Shown here: positions 15,933 to 26,752 of the stretch, in pieces | Layout of the letters: the number at the start of each line of letters is the position of its first letter | How positions within the stretch are numbered: the first letter of the stretch is position 1 | NCBI RefSeq assembly: GCF_900411395.1 | Contig: NZ_OXCQ01000001.1 | Coordinates: forward strand, 440,106-504,105 | Length of the DNA: 64,000 bases | DNA from: Streptococcus sp. 596553 | Lineage (GTDB): Bacteria; Bacillota; Bacilli; Lactobacillales; Streptococcaceae | Reading direction: 5' to 3' | Translations under genes and position numbers: made by a program | Notes under the pieces: generated by a model | Told to the model about the DNA's origin: nothing | The model's input: only the letters and a program-made list of their open reading frames with translations | Databases searched by the model: none

Positions 15933-17666
15933 TTAATCAAAGTTAACGTATTCTTTTTGAAGTTCAAGTACTTCTTCCATTGTTGAACACTCTGTAAGGG
16001 CACGGTTAGCGTACTCTTCCATCTTAGCAGTGTCCAATTTCTTCATCAAGCTACGTGTACGAAGTACAGATGTTGCTGACATAGAGAATTCATCCAAGCC
16101 CATTCCGACAAGAAGTGGAACAGCTTTTTGGTCACCAGCCATCTCACCACACATACCAGCCCATTTACCTTCAGCATGAGCTGCCTTGATAACGTTGTTA
16201 ATCAAGCGAAGAATTGATGGGTTATATGGTTGGTAAAGGTATGAAACTTGCTCGTTCATACGGTCTGCCGCCATTGTATATTGAATCAAGTCGTTTGTAC
16301 CAATTGAGAAGAAGTCTACTTCTTTAGCAAATTGGTCTGCAAGCATAGCTGCTGCAGGGATTTCAATCATGATACCAACTTGGATGTTATCCGCAACTGC
16401 AACTCCTTCAGCAAGAAGGTTTGCTTTTTCTTCATCAAAGACTGCTTTGGCTGCACGGAATTCTTTCAAGAGGGCAACCATTGGGAACATGATACGCAAT
16501 TGGCCATGAACAGAAGCACGAAGAAGGGCACGGATTTGTGTACGGAACATTGCATCTCCAGTTTCAGAAATAGAGATACGAAGGGCACGGAATCCAAGGA
16601 ATGGGTTCATTTCGTGTGGCATATCGAAGTAAGGAAGTTCCTTATCTCCACCGATATCCATTGTACGAACAACCACTGGTTTCCCATTCATTCCCTCAAG
16701 AACAGCCTTATACGCTTCATACTGCTCATCTTCAGTTGGGAAGTCTTGAGAATCCATGTATAAGAACTCTGTACGGTAAAGTCCAACAGCTTCTGCACCG
16801 TTGTTGTTAACACCTTCAACGTCTTTTGGAGTACCGATGTTAGCAGCCAACTCGAAGTGTTTACCGTCAGCAGTTACTGTTTGAGCATCTTTCAAAAGTG
16901 CCCATTCAGCTTTTTGTTTAGCATAAGCTTCACCAGCTACTTTAAATTCTGCCGCTTGTTCATCTGTTGGGTTGATAATCACTTCACCAGTGATTCCGTT
17001 AACGGCAAGGATATCACCGTCTTTCACCGCTTCAGTGATGTTATTTGTTCCCAATACAGCTGCAATTTCAAGTGTACGTGCCATGATAGCTGAGTGGCTT
17101 GTACGTCCACCGATGTTTGTTACAAAAGCTTTTACAAAGTTTTTGTCCAATTGAGCTGTATCAGATGGTGTCAAATCATGCGCAATCACGATTACTTCTT
17201 CATTGATTGAAGCTGGGTTTGGCAATTTCTTACCAAGAAGGTTTGCCAATACACGTTTTGTCACGTCGCGGATATCCGCTGCACGTTCTTGCATGTATGG
17301 GTTGTCTTCCATACCTTCAAAGATCGTGATGAACATGTCAGTCACTTCTTTAAGACCTGCTTCTGCGTTGACTTTCTTAGCACGAATTGTTTCTTTAATC
17401 TGACCAATCAATTCTGGGTCAGAAAGAACCATCAAATGAGCGTCAAAAACTTGAGCCGCTTCTTCACCAAGCGTACCTACAGCTTTCTCGCGGATAAGAG
17501 AAAGCTCGTTTTGAGAAGCTTCAAGAGCAACATCCAAACGAGCCTCTTCTGCGTTTGTATCTTCGACTGAAATAGTCTCGAATGACAAATCCGGTTGAAC
17601 GAGTAGATATGCTTTTGCAACTGCAACACCGTCAGATGCTGCGATTCCTTTAAGCATTTCTGTCAT
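15933..17666 (-). CDS. ptsI: PTS enzyme I
   Basis: A 577-residue phosphoenolpyruvate-protein phosphotransferase, the first enzyme of the sugar PTS. The phosphorylated histidine is H191 in [13 protein letters not shown]. The PEP-binding barrel follows with [21 protein letters not shown] and the C-terminal GMCGEMAGD (active-site cysteine). Full length for the family. It starts 5 bases after the ptsH stop and the ribosome site lies in the last codons of ptsH. It passes phosphate to HPr and so powers the lactose and galactitol-type transporters and DhaM encoded in this same window. Small residue differences from the pneumococcal protein as I remember it hint at a close relative. Confidence 0.97.
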   Translation of the reverse strand: MTEMLKGIAASDGVAVAKAYLLVQPDLSFETISVEDTNAEEARLDVALEASQNELSLIREKAVGTLGEEAAQVFDAHLMVLSDPELIGQIKETIRAKKVNAEAGLKEVTDMFITIFEGMEDNPYMQERAADIRDVTKRVLANLLGKKLPNPASINEEVIVIAHDLTPSDTAQLDKNFVKAFVTNIGGRTSHSAIMARTLEIAAVLGTNNITEAVKDGDILAVNGITGEVIINPTDEQAAEFKVAGEAYAKQKAEWALLKDAQTVTADGKHFELAANIGTPKDVEGVNNNGAEAVGLYRTEFLYMDSQDFPTEDEQYEAYKAVLEGMNGKPVVVRTMDIGGDKELPYFDMPHEMNPFLGFRALRISISETGDAMFRTQIRALLRASVHGQLRIMFPMVALLKEFRAAKAVFDEEKANLLAEGVAVADNIQVGIMIEIPAAAMLADQFAKEVDFFSIGTNDLIQYTMAADRMNEQVSYLYQPYNPSILRLINNVIKAAHAEGKWAGMCGEMAGDQKAVPLLVGMGLDEFSMSATSVLRTRSLMKKLDTAKMEEYANRALTECSTMEEVLELQKEYVNFD

Positions 17667-17671
17667 TTCCC

Positions 17672-17935
17672 TTATGCCAATCCTTCTTTTTCCATTGTTT
17701 CTGAGATTGCAGCGATAGCGTCATCTGCATCTGCACCTTCAGCTGAGATAGTTACGTCAGCACCTTGGCCAACACCAAGACTCATAACACCCATAATTGA
17801 TTTAAGGTTAACTGATTTACCTTTGTACTCAAGAGTGATATCTGAAGCAAATTTGCTAGCAGTTTGTACCAACAATGTTGCTGGACGTGCGTGAATACCT
17901 GTTTCTGCCACTACGTGGAAATCTTTAGAAGCCAT
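17672..17935 (-). CDS. ptsH: Phosphocarrier protein HPr
   Basis: An 87-residue HPr. H15 (TGIHARPA) carries the phosphate between EI and the EIIA proteins. S46 (LKSIMGVM) is the site for HPr kinase; HPr-Ser-P is the corepressor of CcpA in catabolite control, which links this gene to the cre-like sites seen at the lac, gat and ldh promoters. First gene of the ptsHI operon, with an ideal sigma-A promoter upstream. Confidence 0.98.
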   Translation of the reverse strand: MASKDFHVVAETGIHARPATLLVQTASKFASDITLEYKGKSVNLKSIMGVMSLGVGQGADVTISAEGADADDAIAAISETMEKEGLA

Positions 17936-17998
17936 AGTTTGACTCTCCTTTTGTTCTTTCTTTTTTTGAGTTATATGTGATAACCCTTACAATTTGGT

Positions 17999-18027
17999 AT
18001 TATACCATCTTCTAGGATTTTTTTCAA
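17999..18027 (-). promoter_or_regulatory. ptsHI promoter
   Basis: On the minus strand TTGAAA, 17 bases, TATAAT with an upstream TGG (extended -10). The leader to ptsH is about 55 bases. Between here and the NrdR-type boxes nothing else is recognised. Confidence 0.85.
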
Positions 18028-18159
18028 GCATTTTCTGGATTTTCCTTCAATTTCTTTTCAGATAACTTGCTGAAAATCTTCTATCCTAGATAACAAAACA
18101 CAGGATATAGTTTCTTTAAAAACGATTTATACGATAATCATTGCTGTTTTATAAAGCAA

Positions 18160-18216
18160 ACACTACATATTGTGTTTTGTGAGCTTAAGTAGAAAAATTG
18201 ACCACTATATTTAGTT
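18160..18216 (+). promoter_or_regulatory. Two putative NrdR boxes upstream of nrdH
   Basis: ACACTACATATTGTGT (18160-18175) fits the NrdR consensus acaCwAtATaTwGtgt well. A weaker core CTATATTTAG lies at 18205-18214. The cores are 42 bases apart, four helical turns. NrdR represses ribonucleotide reductase genes when dATP is high. The second box is just upstream of the -35. Confidence 0.6.
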
Positions 18217-18223
18217 CAAATCA

Positions 18224-18251
18224 TTGACAAAATTTTATTTTCTGATATACT
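18224..18251 (+). promoter_or_regulatory. nrdHE promoter
   Basis: TTGACA (18224-18229), 16 bases, TATACT (18246-18251) preceded by TGA. Transcription starts about 28 bases before nrdH. Confidence 0.85.
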
Positions 18252-18285
18252 AAGATAGTATTAAATTTTGAAGAGGAGTTACACA

Positions 18286-18504
18286 ATGGTAACCGTTTAT
18301 TCTAAAAACAATTGTGTCCAATGTAAAATGACCAAGCGTTTCTTGGACAGTAATAATGTCTCTTATCGTGAAATCAATCTTGATGAGCAACCTGAGTATA
18401 TCGATCAAGTTAAAGAGCTCGGTTTTAGCGCAGCTCCTGTTATCCAAACACCAACTGAAGTCTTTTCAGGTTTCCAACCAGGAAAACTGAAACAATTAGC
18501 ATAA
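18286..18504 (+). CDS. nrdH: Glutaredoxin-like NrdH redoxin
   Basis: A 72-residue redoxin with the CVQC active site (C10, C13) and the C-terminal FSGFQPGKL segment typical of NrdH. It supplies electrons from thioredoxin reductase to the class Ib ribonucleotide reductase. The ATG at 18286 follows GAGGAG; an in-frame TTG at 18268 has no ribosome site. It lies 80 bases upstream of nrdE and shares its promoter. Confidence 0.95.
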   Translation: MVTVYSKNNCVQCKMTKRFLDSNNVSYREINLDEQPEYIDQVKELGFSAAPVIQTPTEVFSGFQPGKLKQLA

Positions 18505-18584
18505 TCTTAGTACATCATCCAGAAGAAACTGCTTCTAGGGCGAACTTAGAGGCCTTTCTTTTGTAATTAGATAAGGGAAATTTT

Positions 18585-20744
18585 ATGGGATTAAAACATC
18601 TTGAGGACGTGACTTACTTCCGTCTCAATAACGAAATCAACCGTCCTGTTAATGGACAAATCATGCTTCATAAAGATAAGGAAGCCTTGGATGCCTTCTT
18701 TAACGAAAATGTCGTTCCAAACACTATGGTTTTTGATTCAATTACTGATAAAATCAACTACCTCATTGAACACAACTACATCGAAACAGCTTTTATCAAG
18801 AAATACCGTCCAGAGTTCTTGGAAGAATTGGCTCAATTTATCAAAGACCAAAACTTCCAATTCAAGTCATTCATGGCAGCTTATAAATTTTACAATCAAT
18901 ATGCCTTAAAGACTAACGACGGTGAATATTATCTTGAAAGTATGGAAGACCGTGTCTTCTTTAACGCCCTTTATTTCGCTGATGGCAATGAATCTGTTGC
19001 AATCGATATTGCCAATGAAATCATCCACCAACGCTACCAACCTGCTACTCCTTCCTTCTTGAATGCTGGACGTGCTCGTCGTGGGGAGTTGGTATCTTGT
19101 TTCCTAATCCAAGTGACAGATGATATGAACTCTATCGGACGTTCTATCAACTCAGCTCTTCAACTTTCACGTATTGGTGGTGGTGTGGGAATTACCCTCA
19201 GCAACCTTCGTGAAGCTGGAGCTCCTATCAAGGGGTATGAAGGAGCTGCTTCAGGTGTCGTTCCTGTTATGAAGCTTTTCGAAGATAGCTTCTCTTACTC
19301 AAACCAATTAGGTCAACGTCAAGGTGCCGGTGTTGTTTACCTCAATGTCTTTCACCCAGATATCATCGCCTTCCTTTCAACTAAGAAAGAAAATGCCGAT
19401 GAAAAAGTTCGTGTCAAAACCCTATCACTTGGTGTTGTAGTACCTGATAAATTCTACGAATTGGCGCGTAAAAATGAAGAAATGTACCTCTTCAGCCCTT
19501 ACTCTGTAGAAAAAGAATACAATGTGCCATTCAACTACATCGATATTACTGAAAAATACGATGAATTGGTCGCAAATCCAAATATTCGCAAGACAAAAAT
19601 CAAGGCGCGTGATTTAGAAACTGAAATCTCTAAATTACAGCAAGAGTCTGGCTACCCTTATGTCGTCAACATTGATACGGCTAACCGTGCAAATCCTGTT
19701 GATGGAAAGATTATCATGAGTAACTTGTGTTCTGAGATTCTTCAAGTTCAAGAACCAAGCTTGATCAACGATGCTCAAGAATTCCTTCAAATGGGAACGG
19801 ACGTTTCATGTAACCTTGGTTCAACCAACGTAGTCAACATGATGACTTCACCTGACTTTGGTCGTTCTATCCGTGCTATGGTTCGTGCCCTTACTTTCGT
19901 TACAGATAGTTCGCACATCGTGGCTGTACCTACGATCGACCATGGAAATAGCCAAGCTCATACCTTTGGTCTTGGTGCCATGGGACTTCACAGCTACCTT
20001 GCCCAACAACTGATTGAATATGGATCGCCTGAGTCTGTTGAATTTACAAGCATCTACTTTATGCTTATGAACTACTGGACTTTGGTTGAGTCAAACAATA
20101 TTGCGCGTGAACGTGGTATCACTTTCCACAATTTTGAAAAATCAGATTATGCTAAGGGAAGCTACTTTGACAAGTATGTAACTGGCGAATTTGTTCCAAA
20201 ATCAGACCGTGTTAAAGAACTTTTCAAAGATGTCTTTATCCCAAGTGCTGCTGACTGGGCTGAACTTCGCGACAAGGTTCAAGCAGATGGTCTTTACCAC
20301 CAAAACCGTCTAGCTGTTGCTCCAAATGGTTCGATCAGTTACATCAATGACGTTTCTGCTTCTATCCACCCGATTACGCAACGTATCGAAGAACGTCAAG
20401 AAAAGAAAATCGGGAAAATCTACTACCCTGCTGCTGGATTGTCAACAGAAACCATTCCTTACTACACTTCTGCTTACGACATGGATATGCGTAAAGTGAT
20501 TGATGTTTACGCTGCTGCGACTGAGCACGTGGACCAAGGACTTTCACTCACACTCTTCATGCGTAGTGACATTCCAAAAGGTCTTTACGAATGGAAGAAG
20601 GAAAATAAGCAAACGACACGTGACTTGTCTATCCTTCGTAACTATGCCTTTAACAAGGGTATCAAGTCTATCTACTATGTCCGTACCTTTACAGATGATG
20701 GTGGAGAAGTCGGTGCCAACCAGTGTGAAAGCTGTGTGATTTAG
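18585..20744 (+). CDS. nrdE: Class Ib ribonucleotide reductase alpha subunit
   Basis: A 719-residue large subunit that reduces ribonucleoside diphosphates. The redox cysteines lie in ELVSCFLIQV and DVSCNLGSTN, the radical site in SNLCSEIL (the N-x-C-x-E triad), and the C-terminal shuttle pair in QCESCVI. The protein lacks the N-terminal ATP-cone of class Ia enzymes, as usual for NrdE. It follows nrdH and is separated from nrdF by a terminator and a second promoter. No nrdI is present in the window, although class Ib enzymes normally need it for the manganese cofactor, so it must be encoded elsewhere. Confidence 0.97.
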   Translation: MGLKHLEDVTYFRLNNEINRPVNGQIMLHKDKEALDAFFNENVVPNTMVFDSITDKINYLIEHNYIETAFIKKYRPEFLEELAQFIKDQNFQFKSFMAAYKFYNQYALKTNDGEYYLESMEDRVFFNALYFADGNESVAIDIANEIIHQRYQPATPSFLNAGRARRGELVSCFLIQVTDDMNSIGRSINSALQLSRIGGGVGITLSNLREAGAPIKGYEGAASGVVPVMKLFEDSFSYSNQLGQRQGAGVVYLNVFHPDIIAFLSTKKENADEKVRVKTLSLGVVVPDKFYELARKNEEMYLFSPYSVEKEYNVPFNYIDITEKYDELVANPNIRKTKIKARDLETEISKLQQESGYPYVVNIDTANRANPVDGKIIMSNLCSEILQVQEPSLINDAQEFLQMGTDVSCNLGSTNVVNMMTSPDFGRSIRAMVRALTFVTDSSHIVAVPTIDHGNSQAHTFGLGAMGLHSYLAQQLIEYGSPESVEFTSIYFMLMNYWTLVESNNIARERGITFHNFEKSDYAKGSYFDKYVTGEFVPKSDRVKELFKDVFIPSAADWAELRDKVQADGLYHQNRLAVAPNGSISYINDVSASIHPITQRIEERQEKKIGKIYYPAAGLSTETIPYYTSAYDMDMRKVIDVYAAATEHVDQGLSLTLFMRSDIPKGLYEWKKENKQTTRDLSILRNYAFNKGIKSIYYVRTFTDDGGEVGANQCESCVI

Positions 20745-20802
20745 TTTCTAGCATAGAAACACTATTTTTCCCCTAAGCAGCACTGATAAAATCAAATCTA
20801 AT

Positions 20803-20825
20803 ATGTCATAATATAATTTATGTAA
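20803..20825. repeat. AT-rich inverted repeat after nrdE
   Basis: TCATAATATAATTTATGTAA. The reverse complement resembles the palindrome at 1649-1672. It is imperfect and lies between the nrdE stop and its terminator. Confidence 0.4.
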
Positions 20826-20830
20826 CATTT

Positions 20831-20854
20831 TAAAAGTCGGGCTTCCGACTTTTT
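20831..20854 (+). terminator. Terminator between nrdE and nrdF
   Basis: AAAGTCGG and CCGACTTT around GCTT, followed by TT. An extended -10 (TGG-TAAAAT, 20880-20885) restarts transcription for nrdF. Confidence 0.8.
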
Positions 20855-20931
20855 GTGCGATACTCCTATAGAATTATGGTAAAATAGAATAATTGTGAGT
20901 TCGCAATACTAAACACAGAAAGAGATTTCAA

Positions 20932-21894
20932 ATGGAAACTTACTACAAAGCCATTAACTGGAATGCCATCGAAGATGTCATCGACAAATCAACTTGGGAA
21001 AAACTGACAGAGCAATTCTGGCTCGATACACGTATTCCCTTGTCAAATGACTTGGATGACTGGAGAAAACTATCAAACAAAGAAAAAGACTTGGTCGGAA
21101 AAGTCTTTGGTGGTTTAACCCTTCTGGACACCATGCAATCTGAAACTGGGGTTGAAGCCCTTCGCGCAGACATCCGTACACCACATGAGGAAGCTGTTTT
21201 CAATAACATCCAATTTATGGAATCTGTTCACGCTAAATCTTACTCTTCAATCTTTTCTACCTTAAATACTAAGGCTGAGATTGAAGAAATTTTCGAATGG
21301 ACCAATACCAATCCTTACCTACAAAAGAAGGCTGAGATTGTCAACGAAATCTACCTCAACGGTAGCCCACTTGAAAAGAAAGTTGCCAGCGTCTTCCTCG
21401 AAACCTTCCTCTTCTACTCTGGTTTCTTCACTCCCCTCTACTATCTCGGTAACAACAAACTTGCCAACGTTGCAGAAATTATTAAATTGATTATTCGTGA
21501 TGAATCTGTTCACGGAACCTACATTGGTTACAAATTCCAACTTGGTTTCAATGAATTACCTGAAGAAGAGCAAGAAAAGCTAAAAGAATGGATGTACGAC
21601 TTACTCTATACTCTTTATGAAAATGAAGAAGGCTACACAGAGAGCCTCTATGACGGTGTTGGTTGGACGGAAGAAGTCAAAACCTTCCTTCGCTACAATG
21701 CTAACAAGGCTCTCATGAACCTGGGACAAGATCCACTCTTCCCAGATTCAGCAGATGATGTGAACCCAATCGTTATGAACGGTATTTCAACAGGGACATC
21801 TAACCACGACTTCTTCTCTCAAGTCGGAAATGGTTACCTCCTTGGTGAAGTTGAAGCCATGCAAGATGATGACTACAACTACGGTTTGGACTAA
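20932..21894 (+). CDS. nrdF: Class Ib ribonucleotide reductase beta subunit
   Basis: A 320-residue radical-generating subunit. The di-metal ligands are visible: the aspartate in LLDTMQSE, E and H in FMESVHAKSYS with the radical tyrosine (AKSY) just after, the glutamate in ETFLFYSG, and E and H in IIRDESVHGTY. It forms the tyrosyl radical with Mn or Fe and passes it to NrdE. It has its own extended -10 promoter but lies directly downstream of nrdE. Its stop codon is in effect at the start of a BOX element, since the first BOX bases follow within two nucleotides, so the BOX sits in the 3' UTR. Confidence 0.97.
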   Translation: METYYKAINWNAIEDVIDKSTWEKLTEQFWLDTRIPLSNDLDDWRKLSNKEKDLVGKVFGGLTLLDTMQSETGVEALRADIRTPHEEAVFNNIQFMESVHAKSYSSIFSTLNTKAEIEEIFEWTNTNPYLQKKAEIVNEIYLNGSPLEKKVASVFLETFLFYSGFFTPLYYLGNNKLANVAEIIKLIIRDESVHGTYIGYKFQLGFNELPEEEQEKLKEWMYDLLYTLYENEEGYTESLYDGVGWTEEVKTFLRYNANKALMNLGQDPLFPDSADDVNPIVMNGISTGTSNHDFFSQVGNGYLLGEVEAMQDDDYNYGLD

Positions 21895-22047
21895 TACTCT
21901 TCGAAAATCTCTTCAAACCACGTCAGCTTCGCCTTGCCGTAGATATGCTCACTGACTTCGTCAGTCTTATCTACAACCTCAAAACTGTGTTTTGAGCAAC
22001 CTACGGCTAGCTTCCTAGTTTGCTCTTTGATTTTCATTGAGTATAAT
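21893..22047 (-). repeat. BOX element A-B-C after nrdF
   Basis: It reads boxA (ATACTCTTCGAAAATCTCTT through GCCTTGCCGTA), one 45-base boxB (ACTTCGTCAG ... TGTTTTGAG) and boxC (GCTAGCTTCCTAGTTTGC ... TTTTCATTGAGTATA). It abuts the nrdF stop and forms a large stem in RNA. The reverse strand reads as a 66-residue ORF, which is not taken as a gene. Confidence 0.9.
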
Positions 22048-22106
22048 TCTCCACCACTCTTAACTATCAAAAAGTAAACTTGAAACAACAAAATAATAAT
22101 CTAATA

Positions 22107-22145
22107 AAATATCGAAGTTTTGAAAACAAACCTCGATATTTTTGT
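22107..22145. terminator. Hairpin terminator between nrdF and lacR
   Basis: AATATCGAAGTTT and AACCTCGATATT pair with one mismatch and are followed by TTTGTTTTTG. The AT-rich arms give a weaker T-run on the other strand too. Confidence 0.65.
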
Positions 22146-22201
22146 TTTTGTTTTATTTTGTTGTTTTTGTATTTGAATGATGAGCTAGTTTATGGTAAGA
22201 T
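22141..22201 (+). promoter_or_regulatory. lacR promoter with T/G-rich operator-like stretch
   Basis: TTGAAT (22173-22178), 17 bases, TAAGAT (22196-22201) with an upstream TGG. Upstream are repeated TTTTGTT motifs similar to those near the gat promoter, which could bind LacR itself. Confidence 0.65.
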
Positions 22202-22225
22202 AGTAGTAGGAAACGAGGTGATAAT

Positions 22226-22987
22226 ATGCTCAAGCAAGAAAAATTAACCAAAATTTTAGAGATAGTAAATAGTAAAGGAACCATAACGGTTAAACAGATT
22301 ATGGACGAAATAGCCGTTTCAGATATGACTGCAAGACGCTATTTACAGGAATTAGCTGATAAAGATTTACTGATTCGTGTGCATGGTGGAGCTGAAAAAC
22401 TTCGAACCAACTCCCTTTTGACTAATGAGCGATCAAATATTGAAAAACAAGCCCTCCAAACGGCAGAAAAACAAGAAATAGCCCGTTTTGCAGGCAGTCT
22501 AGTAGAAGAAAGAGAAACTATTTTCATTGGACCAGGAACAACATTAGAATTTTTTGCGCGTGAGTTACCTATTGACAATATCCGCGTCGTGACCAACAGT
22601 CTACCTGTTTTTCTGATTTTAAGCGAACGAAAATTAACAGATTTGATTTTAATAGGTGGAAATTATCGCGAAATTACAGGTGCTTTTGTTGGCACATTGA
22701 CCCTACAAAATCTCTCTAATCTCCAATTTTCTAAAGCTTTCGTTAGCTGTAATGGTATTCAAAACGGAGCTCTAGCTACTTTTAGCGAGGAAGAGGGAGA
22801 GGCTCAACGCATCGCCCTCACTAATTCCAATAAAAAATATTTACTAGCTGACAATAGTAAGTTCAATAAGTTTGATTTTTATACTTTCTATAATGTATCA
22901 AATCTTGATACTATTGTTTCAGATTCTAAACTAAGTGATTCAATCCTTTTTGAGCTATCTAAACTTACTAAAGTCATCAAGCCTTAA
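22226..22987 (+). CDS. lacR: Lactose phosphotransferase system repressor LacR
   Basis: A 253-residue DeoR-family regulator. The winged helix-turn-helix is at residues about 18-45 (TITVKQIMDEIAVSDMTARR) and the sugar-phosphate sensor domain follows, with FIGPGTTLEFF and the late LLADNSKFNKFDF motif. LacR represses lac genes and is released by tagatose-6-phosphate in the systems studied. It is convergent with the lac operon end at 23270-23570. A second lacR is known in pneumococci, so this copy could control the gat-lacABCD part, the lacTFEG part or both. GAGGTG is the ribosome site. Confidence 0.9.
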   Translation: MLKQEKLTKILEIVNSKGTITVKQIMDEIAVSDMTARRYLQELADKDLLIRVHGGAEKLRTNSLLTNERSNIEKQALQTAEKQEIARFAGSLVEERETIFIGPGTTLEFFARELPIDNIRVVTNSLPVFLILSERKLTDLILIGGNYREITGAFVGTLTLQNLSNLQFSKAFVSCNGIQNGALATFSEEEGEAQRIALTNSNKKYLLADNSKFNKFDFYTFYNVSNLDTIVSDSKLSDSILFELSKLTKVIKP

Positions 22988-23037
22988 TAAACTGAAAGAT
23001 TCTGGTTAACAACTCAATTTCAGAAGTAAATCTTCCC

Positions 23038-23089
23038 ACAATAAAACGCATAGTATCAAGGTTTTCAACACCTGATATTATGCGTTTTT
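23038..23089 (+). repeat. Palindromic repeat, copy 1 (AAACGCATAGTATC ...)
   Basis: AAAACGCATAGTATCAAGG is followed after a short loop by CCTGATATTATGCGTTTTT. It is a long imperfect palindrome of about 45 bases, with further copies at 53365-53412 and, reversed, 59466-59516. The T-run would let it work as a terminator for lacR. Confidence 0.75.
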
Positions 23090-23123
23090 CTGCGTTAAAG
23101 ACTTTTTTCCCAATTGCTTTATC

Positions 23124-23206
23124 TGCCACCTCAAATCTATGCATTGAGAAACCTGCGACTTGCTTTCTAGTTTAAAGTTGCTCTTTGATTTTCATTGAGT
23201 ATAAGC
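23124..23206 (-). repeat. Partial BOX element (boxC plus eroded boxB)
   Basis: The end GCTCTTTGATTTTCATTGAG and the GACTTGCTTTCTAG segment match boxC; boxB is only partly recognisable and boxA is missing. Probably a decayed copy. Confidence 0.7.
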
Positions 23207-23269
23207 AACGTAATTAGATAAGAGTTTTGCAGAGTACTAGATATAAGATTTAACTTTTTTGGAAATTGG

Positions 23270-23527
23270 TTACGATTGTTGAAACGGCATAAAATCTGAA
23301 TCAAAGGAGATAGTATCCCATTCTTCAGGATTGATAAAATTTAAAAACAAATTTTTAAATTCTTCCAGCTCATAGTCTGAATGACAAATCCATTCTTTAC
23401 CGGTCGAGACATACCATTTCCCAAGGCTTTTCAGTTCTTCATTCGTCAAACACGGTATTTGAGAACATTTTTCGAAATTTATAATATAAACTTTTTCATA
23501 AATAGATTGGATAAAATCTTTGAACAT
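23270..23527 (-). CDS. Hypothetical protein at the end of the lac operon
   Basis: An 85-residue acidic, soluble protein (rich in Glu, Asp, Phe and Trp) that I do not recognise. The N-terminal MFKDFIQSIYEKVYI helix precedes a segment with three scattered cysteines and a Trp-rich C-terminal half (GKWYVSTGKEWICHS). GTGAGG about 7 bases before the ATG is a fair ribosome site. The gene lies 42 bases after the lacG stop, on the same strand with no terminator between, so it may be an operon passenger. Convergent lacR and repeats lie downstream. It could also be a remnant of a larger gene. Confidence 0.5.
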   Translation of the reverse strand: MFKDFIQSIYEKVYIINFEKCSQIPCLTNEELKSLGKWYVSTGKEWICHSDYELEEFKNLFLNFINPEEWDTISFDSDFMPFQQS

Positions 23528-23569
23528 CTTTTTGCCTCACTAAAATTCTATATCTAATGACTCATTCTA

Positions 23570-24988
<1,419 letters not shown>

Positions 24989-25007
24989 TTAATTAAAAAA
25001 GAAATAA

Positions 25008-25045
25008 GATGGAGAGGAGGCTAGTGAGGCTTTATTCTCCATCTC
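25008..25045 (-). other. Intercistronic hairpin between lacE and lacG
   Basis: AGATGGAGA and TCTCCATCT pair over 9 bp, followed on the minus strand by TATTTCTTTTTT. It may be a leaky terminator or a 3' stabiliser that sets the lacE:lacG ratio. Confidence 0.6.
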
Positions 25046-25057
25046 ACTTCTAATCTT

Positions 25058-26752
25058 TTATTTTTCGAATTGAGCTTGTACAAATGCTAGAGCACCTTTT
25101 CCATCACGAGTTAGTTTGATGTATTGAGCGCCTTCTGTCTTGGCAAGTTTAATACCGAGCTTATCTGTTTCTGCTTTCATGTCTTCAAAGTTTGAAGCAA
25201 CTTGAGGGGCTAGGATAACCAAATCAAACTCTGGCAACATTTCACGGTGAGCACCATAGCCACCTGCTGCTGCTTTCACAGGGACATTGTATTCTGCTGC
25301 TGCCTTGTTCAAAGCATTTGCAAGAAGTCCACTTGTCCCTCCACCTGCACAGAGAACGAGGACATTTGTTTCTTCAGTGATGGTATTTTGCGCTGCTTCT
25401 ACACCTGCTTTTTCAAGAATAGCATCCGCTTTTGCAGTGTTGAAGTTTGCAGCAACTTTTTCTTTCAATTCATCATTAGACTTACCTGAACGCTCTTCTT
25501 CAAGAATTTGTTCATCATAAACTTTAAGGAATGGATAGTAAATGACAACGTCAACCACAATTAGAAGGGCAGCAAGAGCGAATGATAAGAACTGGAAGTT
25601 TGTACCAAGGACAATCCCCAAAGGTCCAGGAGTAACCCATGGAAGGTTGGCAGTAAATGAGTTCATGCCAAGTGTTTCGATAAAGAACTTAAAGATCCAT
25701 ACGTTTGCAATTGGAGCAAAGATAAATGGAATGAAGAAGATTGGGTTCAAAACAAGCGGTGCACCAAACAAGATTGGTTCATTTACACCAAAGAAAGTTG
25801 GAACTACTGAAGCACGTCCGATTGCACGGTTACGTTTTGATTTTGTTAACCACATGAACATGAATGGAACAACCAGTGTCGCACCAGTACCACCCATGGT
25901 CACGATAAACATTTGTGTACCAGAAGTAAGAATCTTGTCAGCGTGCATCCCTTGTTGGAGAAGGTTCAAGTTGACTTCGGCATTGGCATAGGTAATAGCT
26001 GCGATTGCTGGTTCAACGATAGACGGACCATGGATACCAACAAACCAGAAGAAGGCAAAGGCACCAAAGATAATCGTAATACCTAGATAACCATCAGCAG
26101 CAGAGAATAATGGAGCAAAGAATTTACCGATTGATTCAGCTACGCTTGCACCAACAAAATGACGAGCTAGTAAATCAAGAGCATAAAGAGAAACCACTGA
26201 TAGAGTGAATGGAATCACATCTTTAAAGACTTGTGAGATATTTGGTGGGACTTCGTCAGGCATGCGAATAGTGACATTGTTCTTAACACAAACCTTATAG
26301 ATTGCTACAGTCACAAAGGCTGCTAGGAAGGCTGAAAGCAAACCTTTTGTTCCTAGGAATTCTGTTGCAAAGCCACCTTCAATTGGATCAGCTGCCAACA
26401 TCAATAATCCAACAATAGCAGCTAATAGAGTTGACATATAGTTGATTTGGTTGGTTTTTTCCATGCTACGGTTAACAGAGTCTGTTAATGATTTAGCAGT
26501 CGTACCAGCTAGCAAAAGTGCGAGAATACCCATAGAATAGCTATAAGGTTTCATCAGAAAGGCTACAACTTCATCAGACCATTTAAAGCCCCATGAGTTT
26601 GGTACAAAGGCGATTAAGATAAAAATACTTGAGAAGAGAATAACAGGCATACCTGCAATGAAACCATCACGAATAGCACGAAGATAGATATTACGAGATA
26701 GTTTTTCAAAGAAAGGCTTTCCTTTCTCGATAAATGCAATTAGTTTATTCAT
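25058..26752 (-). CDS. lacE: Lactose PTS EIICB component LacE
   Basis: A 564-residue membrane permease. Residues about 1-420 are the EIIC channel of the lactose/cellobiose family (key stretches [13 protein letters not shown] and [13 protein letters not shown]). A charged linker leads to the EIIB domain with its phosphorylated cysteine in [14 protein letters not shown] near residue 473. It takes up lactose and phosphorylates it at galactose C6. The start overlaps the lacF stop by one base (TAATG), so translation is coupled. It receives phosphate from LacF. Confidence 0.96.
   Translation of the reverse strand: MNKLIAFIEKGKPFFEKLSRNIYLRAIRDGFIAGMPVILFSSIFILIAFVPNSWGFKWSDEVVAFLMKPYSYSMGILALLLAGTTAKSLTDSVNRSMEKTNQINYMSTLLAAIVGLLMLAADPIEGGFATEFLGTKGLLSAFLAAFVTVAIYKVCVKNNVTIRMPDEVPPNISQVFKDVIPFTLSVVSLYALDLLARHFVGASVAESIGKFFAPLFSAADGYLGITIIFGAFAFFWFVGIHGPSIVEPAIAAITYANAEVNLNLLQQGMHADKILTSGTQMFIVTMGGTGATLVVPFMFMWLTKSKRNRAIGRASVVPTFFGVNEPILFGAPLVLNPIFFIPFIFAPIANVWIFKFFIETLGMNSFTANLPWVTPGPLGIVLGTNFQFLSFALAALLIVVDVVIYYPFLKVYDEQILEEERSGKSNDELKEKVAANFNTAKADAILEKAGVEAAQNTITEETNVLVLCAGGGTSGLLANALNKAAAEYNVPVKAAAGGYGAHREMLPEFDLVILAPQVASNFEDMKAETDKLGIKLAKTEGAQYIKLTRDGKGALAFVQAQFEK

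Noticed and set aside
16332..17570. Several plus-strand ORFs opposite ptsI
   Set aside because: They have no ribosome sites or known motifs and mirror a strongly conserved enzyme gene; treated as shadows. The same holds for ORFs opposite lacE, the EIIC gene, lepA, gyrA and fhs.
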